From: Sinotaia quadrata
Taxonomy: Eukaryota; Mollusca; Gastropoda; Architaenioglossa; Viviparidae
Assembly: GCA_028829895.1 (NCBI GenBank)
Contig: CM054178.1
Coordinates: forward strand, 70,327,335-70,391,334
Length of the DNA stretch: 64,000 nucleotides
Reading direction: 5' to 3'
The notes below the pieces were generated by a model. The model ran no database searches. It was not told where the DNA came from and saw only the letters and a program-made list of their open reading frames with translations. The translations under genes and the position numbers were made by a program. Every line of letters starts with the position of its first letter. Position 1 is the first letter of the stretch. Positions 11,717-23,171 of this stretch are shown here, piece by piece.

Positions 11717-12085
11717 GTGCTCTACTCCTGTAGTACTGCTATTATCTCCATTAACATTTCTGATTCCTTAGTACTGTTATTATCTCCATTAACATTTCTG
11801 ATTCCTGTACTACTGTTATTATCTCCATTAACATTTCTGATTCCTGTAGTACTGCTATTATCTCCATTAACATTTCTGATTCCTGTGGTACTGTTATTAT
11901 CTCCATTAACATTTCTGATTCCTGTGGTACTGTTATTATCTCCATTAACATTTCTGATTCCTGTAGTACTGCTATTATCTCCATTAACATTTCTGATTCC
12001 TGTGGTACTGTTATTATCTCCATTAACATTTCTGATTCCTGTAGTACTGCTATTATCTCCATTAACATTTTTGATTCATTAGTAC
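11717..12085. repeat. 39-bp minisatellite
   Basis: About nine copies of a 39-bp unit containing TTATCTCCATTAACATTTCT and GATTCCTGTAGTACTG. Because 39 is divisible by three, several frames stay open (13-residue repeats), but this is a by-product. The array ends about 90 bp before the stalk exon at 12177. Confidence 0.95.
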
Positions 12086-12176
12086 TGTTATTTCCTCCAA
12101 TAACATTTCTGGGTTTTGTGCCATTCTCTAGGACTGCACTGATTATTTGGTTTTTTTTTTACATTTCGCTGTACAG

Positions 12177-12284
12177 ATGAGAATGCAGGCACTATGTCAC
12201 CTGAGACAAGTGTTTTGCCTGTTACTGGGACTGCCATCAGCACAGCCATCGACAACTACACTAATATTACACTTTCAATCCTTC
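12177..12284 (+). CDS. Receptor gene 1, extracellular stalk exon
   Basis: This 108-bp exon follows a poly-T tract and CTGTACAG, and its donor is CTTC|GTAAGG. In the frame fixed by the transmembrane exon it reads ENAGTMSPETS..., rich in Ser and Thr, with N-glycosylation sequons NYT and NIT near its end. This is typical of a juxtamembrane stalk. Another frame looks like a start with a hydrophobic stretch, but it runs into TAA at once in the next exon. The exon length is a multiple of three, so it could be skipped without a frameshift. It is preceded by a 39-bp minisatellite. Confidence 0.75.
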
Positions 12285-12339
12285 GTAAGGACTTTTCAGC
12301 CTTTTCTTTAATCCGCATGTATTTTTCACAAATGACTTT

Positions 12340-12341
<2 letters not shown>

Positions 12342-12409
<68 letters not shown>

Positions 12410-12420
12410 ACACACACAGA
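12342..12420. repeat. (AC)n microsatellite
   Basis: About 38 AC units with one interruption near 12408, just inside the intron after the stalk exon. Confidence 0.98.
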
Positions 12421-12519
12421 CATAACCTAAAATAACACACAGGGAATTAACATTTTTACGTCTTGCAATGAAACATGGTAGAACATAAATAAAACTGAAA
12501 ATATTGATATCTAATGTTA

Positions 12520-12985
12520 GCTTAGTTCAAACATTTGTAGAAATAAAAGTCAACTCACCTAGTTACATCTCTACATAAACACAAAAATAACATATCAAAA
12601 GTAAACCTGCATGAAATATTCCTAAGTCCATTCTCTCTCAATCAGTCAGTTTTAACTCACTATCAAGCTAATGACTGCCTTTCAAAGTCAGACTTTCTCC
12701 TTCCACTTCAAATTCAAACATGATTAGAGAATAGAATTTTCTACAGCAAGTGAATTCTTTAATTTCAGTCCATTGGCTAGTCTCGTTCTCATAAATCATG
12801 ATCATTGGATAATATAAAACTACTCACTCAGATTGCATTACCTCAGCAGTCTAGAATATTCTTGTCTTGAGCTTGTTTACGTCAACTCAGACACTTTCAA
12901 AACTACACCATTATGTGCGCCCAAGATCGGGTTACTCTGACAATTTTAATTTTAAAAAGAGGGAGAGGGAAATTCACTTTGTCAA
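12520..12985 (-). mobile_element. Dispersed repeat, inverted partial copy
   Basis: Collinear with 43065-43475: CAAACATTTGTAGAAATAA, TAGTCTCGTTCTC.TAAATCAT, ATTGGATAATA and CTCAGACACTTT..AA are shared. It corresponds to the beginning of the 6340-7945 copy in reverse orientation. Confidence 0.75.
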
Positions 12986-12989
12986 ACAC

Positions 12990-14560
12990 CTATAGATCCA
13001 AAATGCATTTGAAATAATTGTATAAATATAGATCACACAATTAGCGTAAATATATTTGATTGTTCGGTGCGGTTCTGACGTCATGCAGCAAATATCTTCT
13101 AGCGGCCCCTTGCTGTCCATTTACGACACCTTACGTAGACTGTGGACAATGCCTCCAGTATTGAAGATATTGGGTTGGAGTTCCTCTGGGTCCTGTCCTT
13201 CAAGACTCTGGTTTCCAAGCTCCAAACCTCTGTCCCAAGATCAAGACCTAAGACCAGGTGTAACGAATAATATCATGCTACAGCATAGTGTTGCAATAAA
13301 CAATTATATGGGCTTTGTGGCTACAGCAATATATTACTCTTTACAAATTCCACTGATTAGCTTTAGTTAATTCATAGTTTCAAATTAATGAAAGTCTTTA
13401 AATGAATAGGTGATTTCTTTACAATATATTTTTCTCCATTATAGTACAATCATAATCCTAATACAATTTAGCTCGTGGTTCACGCAGCATGTGTTAAATG
13501 TCATTAGCACTCCCCCATGGTAGAAATTAACAGTGTGAATATGGCTACATACACGTAGTTATTCTACTTTATCATTTTACAAGTGTAACAGTTGCTAATA
13601 CCACTTAGTTTCTGTAAGAAAAATATAACAATCATTTGGCAAATAGCAATCACAAAAAATATTCTACACAATATTTATAGTATAAAAATGCAATAGTTTT
13701 ACAATGAGAAATATATGGTCTAGAGAAACCAATTATATTTACCACTATGTGAAGTTAGGCGTGGTCAAAAATGGTGGACGCGATCTGTTTACCAGTGGAC
13801 AATGGGCACTGTGTACGAATGTCTGCACGTCTGATGAATTCGATTCACTCAGGCAAATAAATAAATGAATCGAGGTCATCCGGCGGAACAACGCTACAGT
13901 CATGGTACGGAACGCAAATGACCAAATAAGGGCGTCTCTTATCCGGCTAACAACTTTACATTCACCCCTGACCTGTTCCACATAACTCTTTCGTGTAAAC
14001 AAGTTTATTGCATCGGCTAACTTAGTTGCATAACGGAAGTCTCCTCATAGATTATATAGACAGTAGAAACAGTTAATAAAATGAATGATTAAGAATTATG
14101 AAAAATATGTTTAATAATTCTGCATAATTTGCTAACTATATTCTGACAAAGCGATAATAACTTTCATTGAATAAATGTTCTAAATTAAAAATAAATATTT
14201 TCTCTTCTTTATGCTTGTCGCATATTACCATTCATACACAATACGAAATAAATCTTGCAGTAGCGTTAACTTGATTCAACGGCTTTGGGCAAATAAATAC
14301 AAATGTTCTTTGATCTTTGAAAAAGGCTTATACCCTGTTAGTGGTGGCAACAGATCAATTACAACACCAGCAACCGTATCATATTATGGAACTGCTGAAT
14401 GTATGAACTATACTAAGCACATTTTTAAAAGTTGGCTTTATTAAATCCCTGTTTGAAATAAAATATAAACATCCCCACGTATATAAAGGCATCACATACA
14501 TCATAGGCATGCATATATAGAGAACACACAGAAATGGCACTAATTATATATGACACATTT
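12990..14560. other. Intron sequence of receptor gene 1, nothing further identified
   Basis: No extra exon fits here. The stalk exon (12177) joins the transmembrane exon (14567) directly in phase. A TGACGTCA palindrome occurs at 13076-13083. The short open frames at 13056-13370 and 13745-14002 show no recognisable motif. Confidence 0.5.
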
Positions 14561-14566
14561 TTTCAG

Positions 14567-14690
14567 CATTAATTGGGAATGCCTGGGGCACTGCTGTCGT
14601 TGTCATTTTCGTGGTGGTTGTGACTTTAGTCATTGTAATAGTTCCGGGAGTCCTCTGTTGGTACCGACGCAAACGAAGACTTCAGTCGAG
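14567..14690 (+). CDS. Receptor gene 1, transmembrane exon
   Basis: This 124-bp exon lies between ATTTTTTCAG and CGAG|GTTAGT. It encodes a run of about 25 hydrophobic residues, mostly Val, Ile and Leu (AVVVIFVVVVTLVIVIVPGV), then LCW and the basic stop-transfer stretch YRRKRRLQSR. This is the signature of a type I single-pass membrane protein with the following exons in the cytoplasm. The phase joins the stalk exon before it (one base carried) and the linker exon after it (two bases carried). Confidence 0.85.
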
Positions 14691-15129
14691 GTTAGTAAGC
14701 CCCCCATCCCTTACACGCCCACACTTTAATGACTTTTGAAATTATCTTAGCATATATTTGTTAATATATATTTCAAACCGTTCCCTGGTTCTAAATTTGA
14801 TTTTGTGTGAGTTTCTAAGTTATTAGAAGTTGTTTCGTGGGTTACTGAATGGTAACGTGTTGGGAAATTATTTCATAAACTCTCTCAACTTTACAAATCA
14901 ATGTAACACACATGGATATTAAATGAATTGATTTGTTCAGGAAGAGACAGCGAAATGGAGAAAGGAAATAATGACTCCTAACTTTGTCTACAATCGTAAA
15001 TTATCACTGGCTTTTGTTCATGCTGCTTACTGGACATTATGACCAGTTGACGATAATTATCTTACAATGGAATCGCATTGACCAAGCCCGACTTTCACTT
15101 GCCAGGAAAAATATGTGGAATTTAGTAAG

Positions 15130-15262
15130 CGATCAAAATTACACCAATTTTGTGTAATCTAGCACGCTTATAATAAACTAATAATTTATCTAGCTGGGTC
15201 TCTAGGGATATGTAATCTGGCCTGCCTATAATAAACTAATAATGTATCTAGTTGGATCTCTA
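15130..15262. repeat. 60-bp tandem duplication
   Basis: Two copies of a unit with GTGTAATCT, TATAATAAACTAATAAT.TAT and TCTCTAGG. Intronic. Confidence 0.85.
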
Positions 15263-15485
15263 GGAATATGTAGAAAGAGATTTGCTTATATATTTATTAT
15301 CCAGATTCAAAAATATTTCTTGCTACTAAAGTCAGCAAAAGTATGCTTCTAGTCTTAATTTCGATGGTTTCTTCATAAAAATTATTATTTTCTTCGAAGG
15401 TAATTCGCAAGAACAAAATTCATTAGATCTAAGTAAAGATTATTTTGTTAACGGCGAGTTTTTACTATCAAAATCTGGACTGCGT

Positions 15486-15665
15486 ACTTGTATACGGTAC
15501 AGATGTCTAGCCTGCCTAATGCTATAATTTCTACACTAACTTGTATACGGTACAGATGTCTAGCCTGCCTGATGCTATAATTTCTACACTAACTTGTATA
15601 CGGTACAGATGTCTAGCCTGCCTGATGCTATAATTTCTACACTAACTTGTGTACGGTACAGGTGT
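15486..15665. repeat. 53-bp minisatellite
   Basis: About 3.4 copies of a unit with ACTTGTATACGGTACAGATG followed by TCTAGCCTGCCTGATGCTAT. Intronic. Confidence 0.95.
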
Positions 15666-15715
15666 TTTGCCTCTCTCTTTTAAGCCTCGATTCGTCTATC
15701 TCCCTTCTTCTTTCT

Positions 15716-16055
15716 TTGAATCCTCAATGAAACTCTCTTGTTTCAATCTCAATCCTCAATGAAACTCTCTTGTTTCAATCTCAATCCTCAATGAAACTCT
15801 CTTGTTTCAATCTCAATCCTCAATGAAACTATCTTGTTTCAATCTCAATCCTCAATGAGACTCTCTTGTTTCAATCTCAATCCTCAATGAAACTCTCTTG
15901 TTTCAATCTCTATCCTCAATGAAACTCTCTTGTTTCAATCTTAATCCTCAATGAAACTCTCTTGTTTCAATCTCAATCCTCAATGAAACTCTCTTGTTTC
16001 AATCTCTATCCTCAATGAAACTATCTTGTTTCAATCTCAATCCTCAATACATCTC
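15716..16055. repeat. 32-bp minisatellite
   Basis: About ten copies of AATCCTCAATGAAACTCTCT plus TGTTTCAATCTC, pyrimidine-rich, ending about 350 bp before the linker exon. Confidence 0.95.
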
Positions 16056-16399
16056 TCCTTCCTTCGCTGACTCTTCAATACACCTTCTCCATTTCTGTTT
16101 CTTTCAATCCCTAATACATCTTTCTCATTTCATCTCTCTTTCCATTGCGAAGAACTCGGCGGTCAGTGATTATCAGTCATCAGACGTTTACAAGAAGTAA
16201 AGGCGTTTAAGGAGTTTAGTTTTAAACTAGTTTAATTTATATTTCCCACAAGTATAAATTGTAAATGCGTAATTATATGTAGGATTACATCGAAAGTAAT
16301 TAGTTCACAATTTGAATTACCATTATTATCACAGTGATTACATGCATTGATATATTGTCACGTCTTAGATTTTAAACTCATTTTTGTTTTGTTTTACAG

Positions 16400-16460
16400 G
16401 GAAAGTTTTTTAGATGCCGATGGTAAACCAACGCTTGGAAATTCTGAAGATATTAGAGAT
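16400..16460 (+). CDS. Receptor gene 1, cytoplasmic linker exon
   Basis: This 61-bp exon lies between TTTGTTTTACAG and AGAT|GTGAGT. One base completes an Arg codon split by the intron, then ESFLDADGKPTL... continues to IRD and ends on a codon boundary. It is acidic and polar, with no tyrosine. It joins the transmembrane exon to the tyrosine-rich tail exon. Confidence 0.8.
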
Positions 16461-17461
16461 GTGAGTCTCTTCTTTCTTAATTAGTTTTAATTCTTCTATA
16501 AATAGCACAAAGTGTGCTATAATTTCCACAATACAAGATACAACAATGGAATCAAGGCAAAATGTGATATGAGTTGAAATGGTTTGCGATGAAATGTAAG
16601 CGGTTAAAATAAACACTAGATGAAGTATTATATAATATTGTAAAAGTTAGGTAAGGTAGCATACGGTAAAATATTAAAATATAATATCATGATGTAAGGA
16701 CGCTATGAAAGGCAGGATATTATTTATTTATTTATCAAACAACCGACGATTTATAAAACAGAAGTAATTTTAACAGTAGTTATCTTAACATGTCTGAGCA
16801 GACAGAGTATTTTTAAAGAATATGGACATTGCAGAAAGGAATGTGAGCAAGGTCAAGTTAACCTGTAGCCAGAATTCCTTTTAAACTAGCAGAAGTCACT
16901 ATTGCAAAGATCAGACGTGTTATGCTCTTCTATTCTTTCCAAATGGCCTATACTCCTACAGTGACGTGGGTCAGGGTACTAGGCAATCAAGTTAATTTTA
17001 GTTGTTGCGTTCAATAACAGTTGTATTATTCTGTGTCAATCAGACTCGTTCTACTTTTATCAGGTCATAGGTCGGAATCTGTAAACATAAATTTGGTGTT
17101 TACTCTGCAGAGTTGCTATTCTCGCTTCATAGCACATAGCAGCATGCTAGTTCATGTTGCTGTAGATCTAGAGTTCGTTACGTCATTACCATATCCTTAC
17201 CCACAACTTTCATCCTTGTTATAACAGCATTTGCACCATGTTCTTCCAATCGAAGGTAGTGCATTGTGTGCATTCAGTTGAACAGAGACAAAGGCACCTG
17301 CTATTTCCTCTCGCTCATTCTCGGAAAAAACGCCACATGTTCACATGTCTATAGGAATGGTTCTGTCTAGTTACCCAGATCGATGCCCCTGATTTGAGTG
17401 ACGCATAGTTTTAGTTTAAGTTTTATAGAGAATATTACTTGATTTGTTTCTTGTTTTGCAG

Positions 17462-18169
17462 AGCCAGGTAAACCCCTACGATGTTCCCGATGTGACGTCA
17501 GCCACTAACGAACACGTATATCGTTCTTTAGCCAAAGAAAATGTTGACAAAGCGCCAACCCTAAAGTCAACTTCTTCCATTGATATTTACTCTGTAGTTC
17601 AGGACATGCCTAACGACAACGCCGACCGGAAGTTTCCAAATGCACCTGTCCTCGAGGAATGTTATTCTTTGGCTAAACAGTTACAGCCAACAGAGGGCAC
17701 CGGAAGTAAATTAGCACCGCAAGGTGCTCACAGTTTGGCGGCAGATGCAGACACAACTTCAACGACAGATAATCCGAAGTATTTCATTCTGGAAAATGAA
17801 CACAATCAAACTTCTTTGAAGAAGGAAGCAGGGAAGAACGACCGTTATTTTACTCTTGAAAGTGAACACGACCAATTGTCTCTGAAGGAAGCGGCAGGAA
17901 AGAATAATCAATATTTTATTCTGGAAAACGGGGAAGAGAATGTCTACGCCAAAAAGGTTCTGGAAAACAATGGTCAGTATTTTGTTCTGGAAAAGGAGAA
18001 AGACCAATGTACATCCATTGGACAACAACTTGAGACCGGAAGTAGGTTGTCTAAATTGAGTTCTGAAATGGACGTAATTCAGCCAAATCTAAATCAAGAT
18101 GCAGAATATTCTTCTCTTGATCAGACGGACATCTCACGACACGATGCTGTGTATACAAAGCTACAGTAG
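17462..18169 (+). CDS. Receptor gene 1, terminal exon: tyrosine-motif cytoplasmic tail
   Basis: The exon starts after TTTCTTGTTTTGCAG and is open for 235 codons to TAG at 18167-18169. It encodes a hydrophilic tail with eleven tyrosines. The first is in NPYDVPD: YDVP matches the consensus known for Crk-family SH2 domains. Next come YRSL, YSVV and YSLA. Four imperfect repeats follow at about 17778, 17847, 17911 and 17977, containing YFIL, YFTL, YFIL and YFVL, each followed by Glu and charged residues, then YSSL and YTKL near the end. YxxL/V/I spacing like this is seen in immune-type and engulfment receptors (ITAM/ITIM-like, Draper/MEGF10-like), but the Y-to-Y spacings of about 20-23 residues are longer than a classical ITAM. 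I infer a phosphotyrosine-signalling receptor; the ligand is unknown. Confidence 0.85.
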   Translation, partial: SQVNPYDVPDVTSATNEHVYRSLAKENVDKAPTLKSTSSIDIYSVVQDMPNDNADRKFPNAPVLEECYSLAKQLQPTEGTGSKLAPQGAHSLAADADTTSTTDNPKYFILENEHNQTSLKKEAGKNDRYFTLESEHDQLSLKEAAGKNNQYFILENGEENVYAKKVLENNGQYFVLEKEKDQCTSIGQQLETGSRLSKLSSEMDVIQPNLNQDAEYSSLDQTDISRHDAVYTKLQ

Positions 18170-18450
18170 AACAATCCTTGATTCGTCTCTGTATAAGACT
18201 ACAGTAGAACAATCCTTGATACGTCTCTGTATAAGACTACAGTTGAACAATCCTTGATGCGTGTCTGTATAAGACTACAGTAGAACAAACCTTGATACGT
18301 CTCTGTATAGGAATACAGTAGAACAATCCTTGATGCGTGTCTGTATAAGACTACAGTTGAACAATCCTTGATGCGTGTCTGTATAAAACTACAGTAGAAC
18401 AAACCTTGATACGTCTCTGTATAGGAATACAGTAGAACAATCCGTGAATC
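18155..18450. repeat. 38-bp minisatellite that includes the receptor gene stop codon
   Basis: Seven or eight copies of a unit running ACAGTAGAACAATCCTTGAT then ACGTCTCTGTATAAGACT. The first, diverged copy is the end of the coding sequence: GTGTATACAAAGCTACAGTAG encodes VYTKLQ and stop, and later units carry CTGTATAAGACTACAGTAG. The array forms the start of the 3' UTR. Confidence 0.9.
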
Positions 18451-19090
18451 ATTTCAATGCAAGGCTACAGAAATGTGATCCAATCCGCTTTGGTATAGAA
18501 AGTAAGTCTATATATGCTAGATTAAAAACTTATAAAGGCTCTCATAGCCTTAATCACAAGAAATATTTCAAATTAATGAAAATGGACAACGATAGCTCTT
18601 GTAAAACGAATAACTGAAATCATATAACACACGAGTTCTTTATCACACATTTTCAGAGACGCAATATATCTACAGCTTTTGGGTGTAGGGCGTGAACAGA
18701 TTTCTAACTTTCCTATCCAGTTCATTGATCTTGTTTGCTGTCCAGTCTATAATACCACCGCCCCACCCCACCCCTGAGCATATGATTATAATCATGTCGT
18801 ATCATTATGTACCTAAGCCGAAAGGTTTGTCCATTTGCCAATTATCTCCATAAATACCCGAACAATGTAAACATTGCTGGATGCGATTCTTATTTTTCTC
18901 TTATCACACTATTTATAGGTAACCATTTTCATGCAAATTTTGCCTAATGTCGAGCTAAGCTTCTTTCAATTATGCCACACGTTTCAAGCTTTCATATTAG
19001 ATATGTGTACCTTTATATCAACATCTAACCCTGAGGTAAGTCATCATGAACATCATCAACACCCTAACTCTACTCCGTCGCCACCATTAC

Positions 19091-19155
19091 AATTCCACCA
19101 TCAATTCCACCATCAATTTCACCATCAATTTCACCATCAATTTCACCATCAATTC
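19091..19155. repeat. 12-bp repeat
   Basis: About five copies of CACCATCAATTT. The His/Gln reading is a by-product. Confidence 0.9.
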
Positions 19156-20307
19156 TCAATCTATCAAGAACTTTCAAAGTGAGATTAGTATATCTAATCT
19201 GACTTAAATAATAATTACTAATGAATCAATTCTCTTTTCTTTGTTTATAGGTCTTTATTATAAAAGGAATTTAAACAGAATACGTTTAAGTTTTTGAGGA
19301 CGTAGCGAACATATTACAACGATCTCTCGATAACTAGCAAGGTCACTCTATTAGTTTCATATGCATACATAAATTTGCCATAAGCTTTATGAATAGATAT
19401 GCAATTCGAATTGTCATAAAACGTTTGCAATCATTGGTATACTTTTATTTTCTAATATTGGCATTCCTTTACAATTTTATTTATAAAGAGTAATAAATTT
19501 AACGTTTAACAGCTATATAAATAGGTCATGGAACGCATGGAGATTTGGATTTCCATTACGTAGCTATCAGACAAGCTTGGCTTTATGTATTATTTAGAAT
19601 ACACTTTATTTTTATAAACAAAATGTGTTAATAGTTATTTTAGGCACTGGATCATGTTTGTAAAATAACAAAGTACATAAAATATACAAATAATGTATAA
19701 ATAGATGTGTTTGTAATGAGGAACATGATAGGTTTGACATAGTTTGGAAATAAATACATTTTCCTCGTGATGCTGGGGTGTAAATTAGTATTTTGCTCTT
19801 GGACTCAGTAGTACCTGCTTAGTAATCTGGTATATAATTGTATTTTCCATATTTCGCTTTATTTGTTTATTTTGTATGTTAATTAATTCTTTATGTTGAT
19901 TAATTTTCTTTATTTTAACATAAAGAATTTCTGTAAACATTCAGCTTATTGGAGAATATAAAAGCCGTGTATCAAAGGTTTTCTCAACGTTTTAAATCCC
20001 ACAAGTTTATTTCTTGTCTAATTATTTAATATTAGACACATTCTTGTTAATTCTTTAGTTCAACCATGACATTAAAATAAAAATATGTCTGTGTAGATTT
20101 AATCGTGATGAGTGTGACCGTTTTATTGGAAGTAATATTAAAATGACAATTATTTAATATAGTTTACTCCGAGTGTATATGAATGTATTGAAATTATAAA
20201 ATTATTTAACTTATTAAAATGTTAATTAATAAATGGAACTTGAAAATAATATGTTGATAATAAGTTTTTACATGTGCTGCAAATTACAATGTGAATATGT
20301 CTGGTGT

Positions 20308-20486
20308 TATATACACACATAAATACATACACACACGTATATATATTCATACATGCATATAAACAAACATGCTTTCATTCATTCATACATACATACATAC
20401 ACACATACAAACATACATACATTCATACATAAATAAATATTTACATACATAAATGCGTAATACATACATACGTACATATAAACACT

Positions 20487-20524
<38 letters not shown>

Positions 20525-20535
20525 ACACACACATG
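20308..20535. repeat. CATA-rich and (CA)n microsatellite cluster
   Basis: Compound simple repeats: ACATACATACAT stretches, then a CA run at about 20487-20530. Confidence 0.95.
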
Positions 20536-21220
20536 CACATATAGACATCTGTTTTAAGTTTCAAGTTATATATGACATGATCTGAGTGAAATGGTTTTAT
20601 TTGTCTTTAATGAAAAAAGGAAGTAGGGTAAATAAATGAATAAAACCTTGGAGAAGAGTGTGCACTGTTACCTTAATTGCTTAACAGTTAAATACAACAG
20701 GAATAAGTTAAAGAAGATACATTATAAACATTAAGTATATATAATATTCTTAAAAATAAAACTATTTTTTTCTTTCTTCTTCATCTTCTTCATGCCAAGT
20801 TCAAGCCACACTGTAGTCACGTTCACGAACTCAACTTATCTCACTGTGATTGTGACGTACACACACTGGTAGATTCGCAATACGACATGACATCATACCA
20901 GGAAAAGATTCCAAATCCCAGTTGAAATCAAGATGAAACCAAACATCCTGACACACAAGTAATTGTTGAGTCTAAATGTCTTGTCAATTACTCCATTAAT
21001 AAGTGCTACGTTTCTGAAAGAAATAAAGGTTAACATGTTCAAAACAAAGCAAAGCATCCTAACAAAACCTAACCATTCACACAATACCTTATCTAGCCAG
21101 GGATTACTCCAAATAGGGAGGGACCCAGTCTTAAATGCTTACCACAAGAGACGATTGGCAAAATGAGTACATAATAAAATCCTGTAACCATACATGTTTC
21201 TACTACCTCTCGGTCCAGTC

Positions 21221-21396
21221 AAATTCACCTAGAGCTAATAGTATTTATGACTTTCAAATTCACCTAGAGCTAATAGTATTTATGACTTTTAAATTCACCT
21301 AGAGCTAATACTATTGATGACTTTCAAATTCACATAGACCTAACACTATTGATGACTTTCAAATTCACCTAGAGCTAATACTATTTATGACTTTCC
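21221..21396. repeat. 35-bp minisatellite
   Basis: Five copies of AAATTCACCTAGAGCTAATA plus GTATTTATGACTTTC, with a few substitutions. Confidence 0.95.
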
Positions 21397-21732
21397 CCGC
21401 ACCTCCAACCTACCTCTGCCGGCCCGGTAAGAACAGTCTCCTTTGTATGCCCGGACACCCGCACCCGCATGAATTACTGCCAAGTGGCTTACTGGTCATA
21501 ACACACTTAAAACAAACACTAGCTGCCCACTCCTCCAGTAACGCAAATGCCAAAACACCGGTCAATAAATCTGCCCCACGTATCACACCCGTTCGTTCTG
21601 GACCTCACTTCCAAAATAAGCAGTATGTAATATCCACATCATACGAGTTACAAATAGCGTTACAATTAAAGTTGTGGATGACATGGAAATTTATATGAAA
21701 CATGTGTGAATATTTCCCATCATATGACAATA

Positions 21733-21972
21733 TTACTTAACAATGGACTGGTGTTGGAGACTTTGTTTCTGTCGTTCTTCACATATTTATATTTCCGGAA
21801 GTAGTATGTATTACTAACAATGGACTGGTGTTGGAGACTTTGTTTCTGTCGTTCTTCACATATTTATATTTCCGGAAGTAGTATGCATTACTAACAATGG
21901 ACTGGTGTTGGATACTTTGTTTCTGTCGTTCTTCACATATTTATATTTCCGGAAGTAGTATGTATTACTAAT
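21733..21972. repeat. 77-bp tandem repeat, three copies
   Basis: The unit runs from TTACTAACAATGGACTGGTG to TTTCCGGAAGTAGTATGTA. Three nearly identical copies. Confidence 0.95.
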
Positions 21973-22392
21973 AATGGCTTGGCGCTGGTGGATTACTGGT
22001 ATCAATCACGACATATGTAATAAGCTGATCAGAAAGTCTTATAACGCTCTCAAATTTGGACGGGACGTAATTATCACAGTGTAATTGACGGTAAAGTTGA
22101 AGTAATTTGTGTGAAACAATAGCATTTCACTATTGGCTTGGCTCTGATTAGAAGCTGTTCTCAACATGAAGAGTGAGTGAGTATGTTCCACATATTTAAC
22201 CTTTTTGTAACGTTGACGAGTATAAAATTCTGAAGTCATTATATATTCTGCACAATTAAAACAAAATGAACATTAAATATCTCCATAATTTATTAATAGT
22301 GTACTTTCATGTAGGAAGTACAAAAATCTGCCTTTCCTGAAACATGGAAGTTTTCTTGAGAGATCACGAACGCATTGAAATTTCGCTTCTTT

Positions 22393-22650
22393 ACTTATTT
22401 CTATCAGAGTTAAACACCTATTTCTATCAGAGTTAAACACTTATTTCTATCATAGTTAAACACTTATTTCTATCAGAGTTAAACACTTATTTCTATCAGA
22501 GTTAAACACTTATTTCTATCAGAGTTAAACACTTATTTCTATCAGAGTTAAACACTTATTTCTATCAGAGTTAAACACGTATTTCTATCAGAGTTAAACA
22601 CTTATTTTTAATAGAGTTAAACATTTATTTCTATCAGAGTTAAACATTTA
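22393..22650. repeat. 23-bp minisatellite
   Basis: About eleven copies of ACTTATTTCTATCAGAGTTA plus AAC. Confidence 0.95.
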
Positions 22651-23041
22651 AACAGCCCAAACGCTGCTTTCATTTTTGTTCTTGTATATAAATTGAAATC
22701 AATAAGAAGACGATTATCAATATTTTACAAGTACATCATTTGCAAACAACAGCTTGGTAACCTCAACAATTTGTATTTGATAAGATATACAATATAGCAC
22801 ACATTACAATTAAGTTTTAAAGTATTGTTTCTAATATTATGTAATATTATTGTCAGAAATATTATTACCTAATTAATATTAAATGCTTTCCTTCTTCTTA
22901 TTGAATTTTGCATTTATATTTATTGTATACTTATTCGTTCGGAAAATTGATTGTGTTTACTTATATTTTACAGAATAATATAATTAAAATAAAATATTAC
23001 TGAATTCCTTAATTTCTGATTTACTCTATATATCATACATA

Positions 23042-23070
23042 ATGTTTAATTGCATTAAAATAGCATTGAG

Positions 23071-23142
<72 letters not shown>

Positions 23143-23171
23143 CTCAATGCTATTTTAATGCAATTAAACAT
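23042..23171. repeat. 130-bp palindrome with (TA)n centre
   Basis: The left arm, about 23042-23073 (GTTTAATTGCATTAAAATAG then CATTGAGTAA), is the exact reverse complement of the right arm, about 23140-23171. The centre is about 33 TA units, so the whole segment can fold into one perfect hairpin. Confidence 0.95.

Larger units (their letters stand above)
18451..23040. other. Intergenic region between receptor gene 1 and the GPCR cluster
   Basis: No supported gene. It holds several minisatellites (listed separately) and a GC-richer stretch at about 21400-21640 with an open frame of about 100 codons on +. That frame has no known motif and no splice context, and could be a pseudogene remnant. 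Confidence 0.5.

Noticed and set aside
12177..12284. Signal-peptide-like frame in the stalk exon (starts MRMQALCHLR)
   Set aside because: This frame meets TAA at once in the following transmembrane exon, whereas the Ser/Thr-rich frame continues through all later exons.
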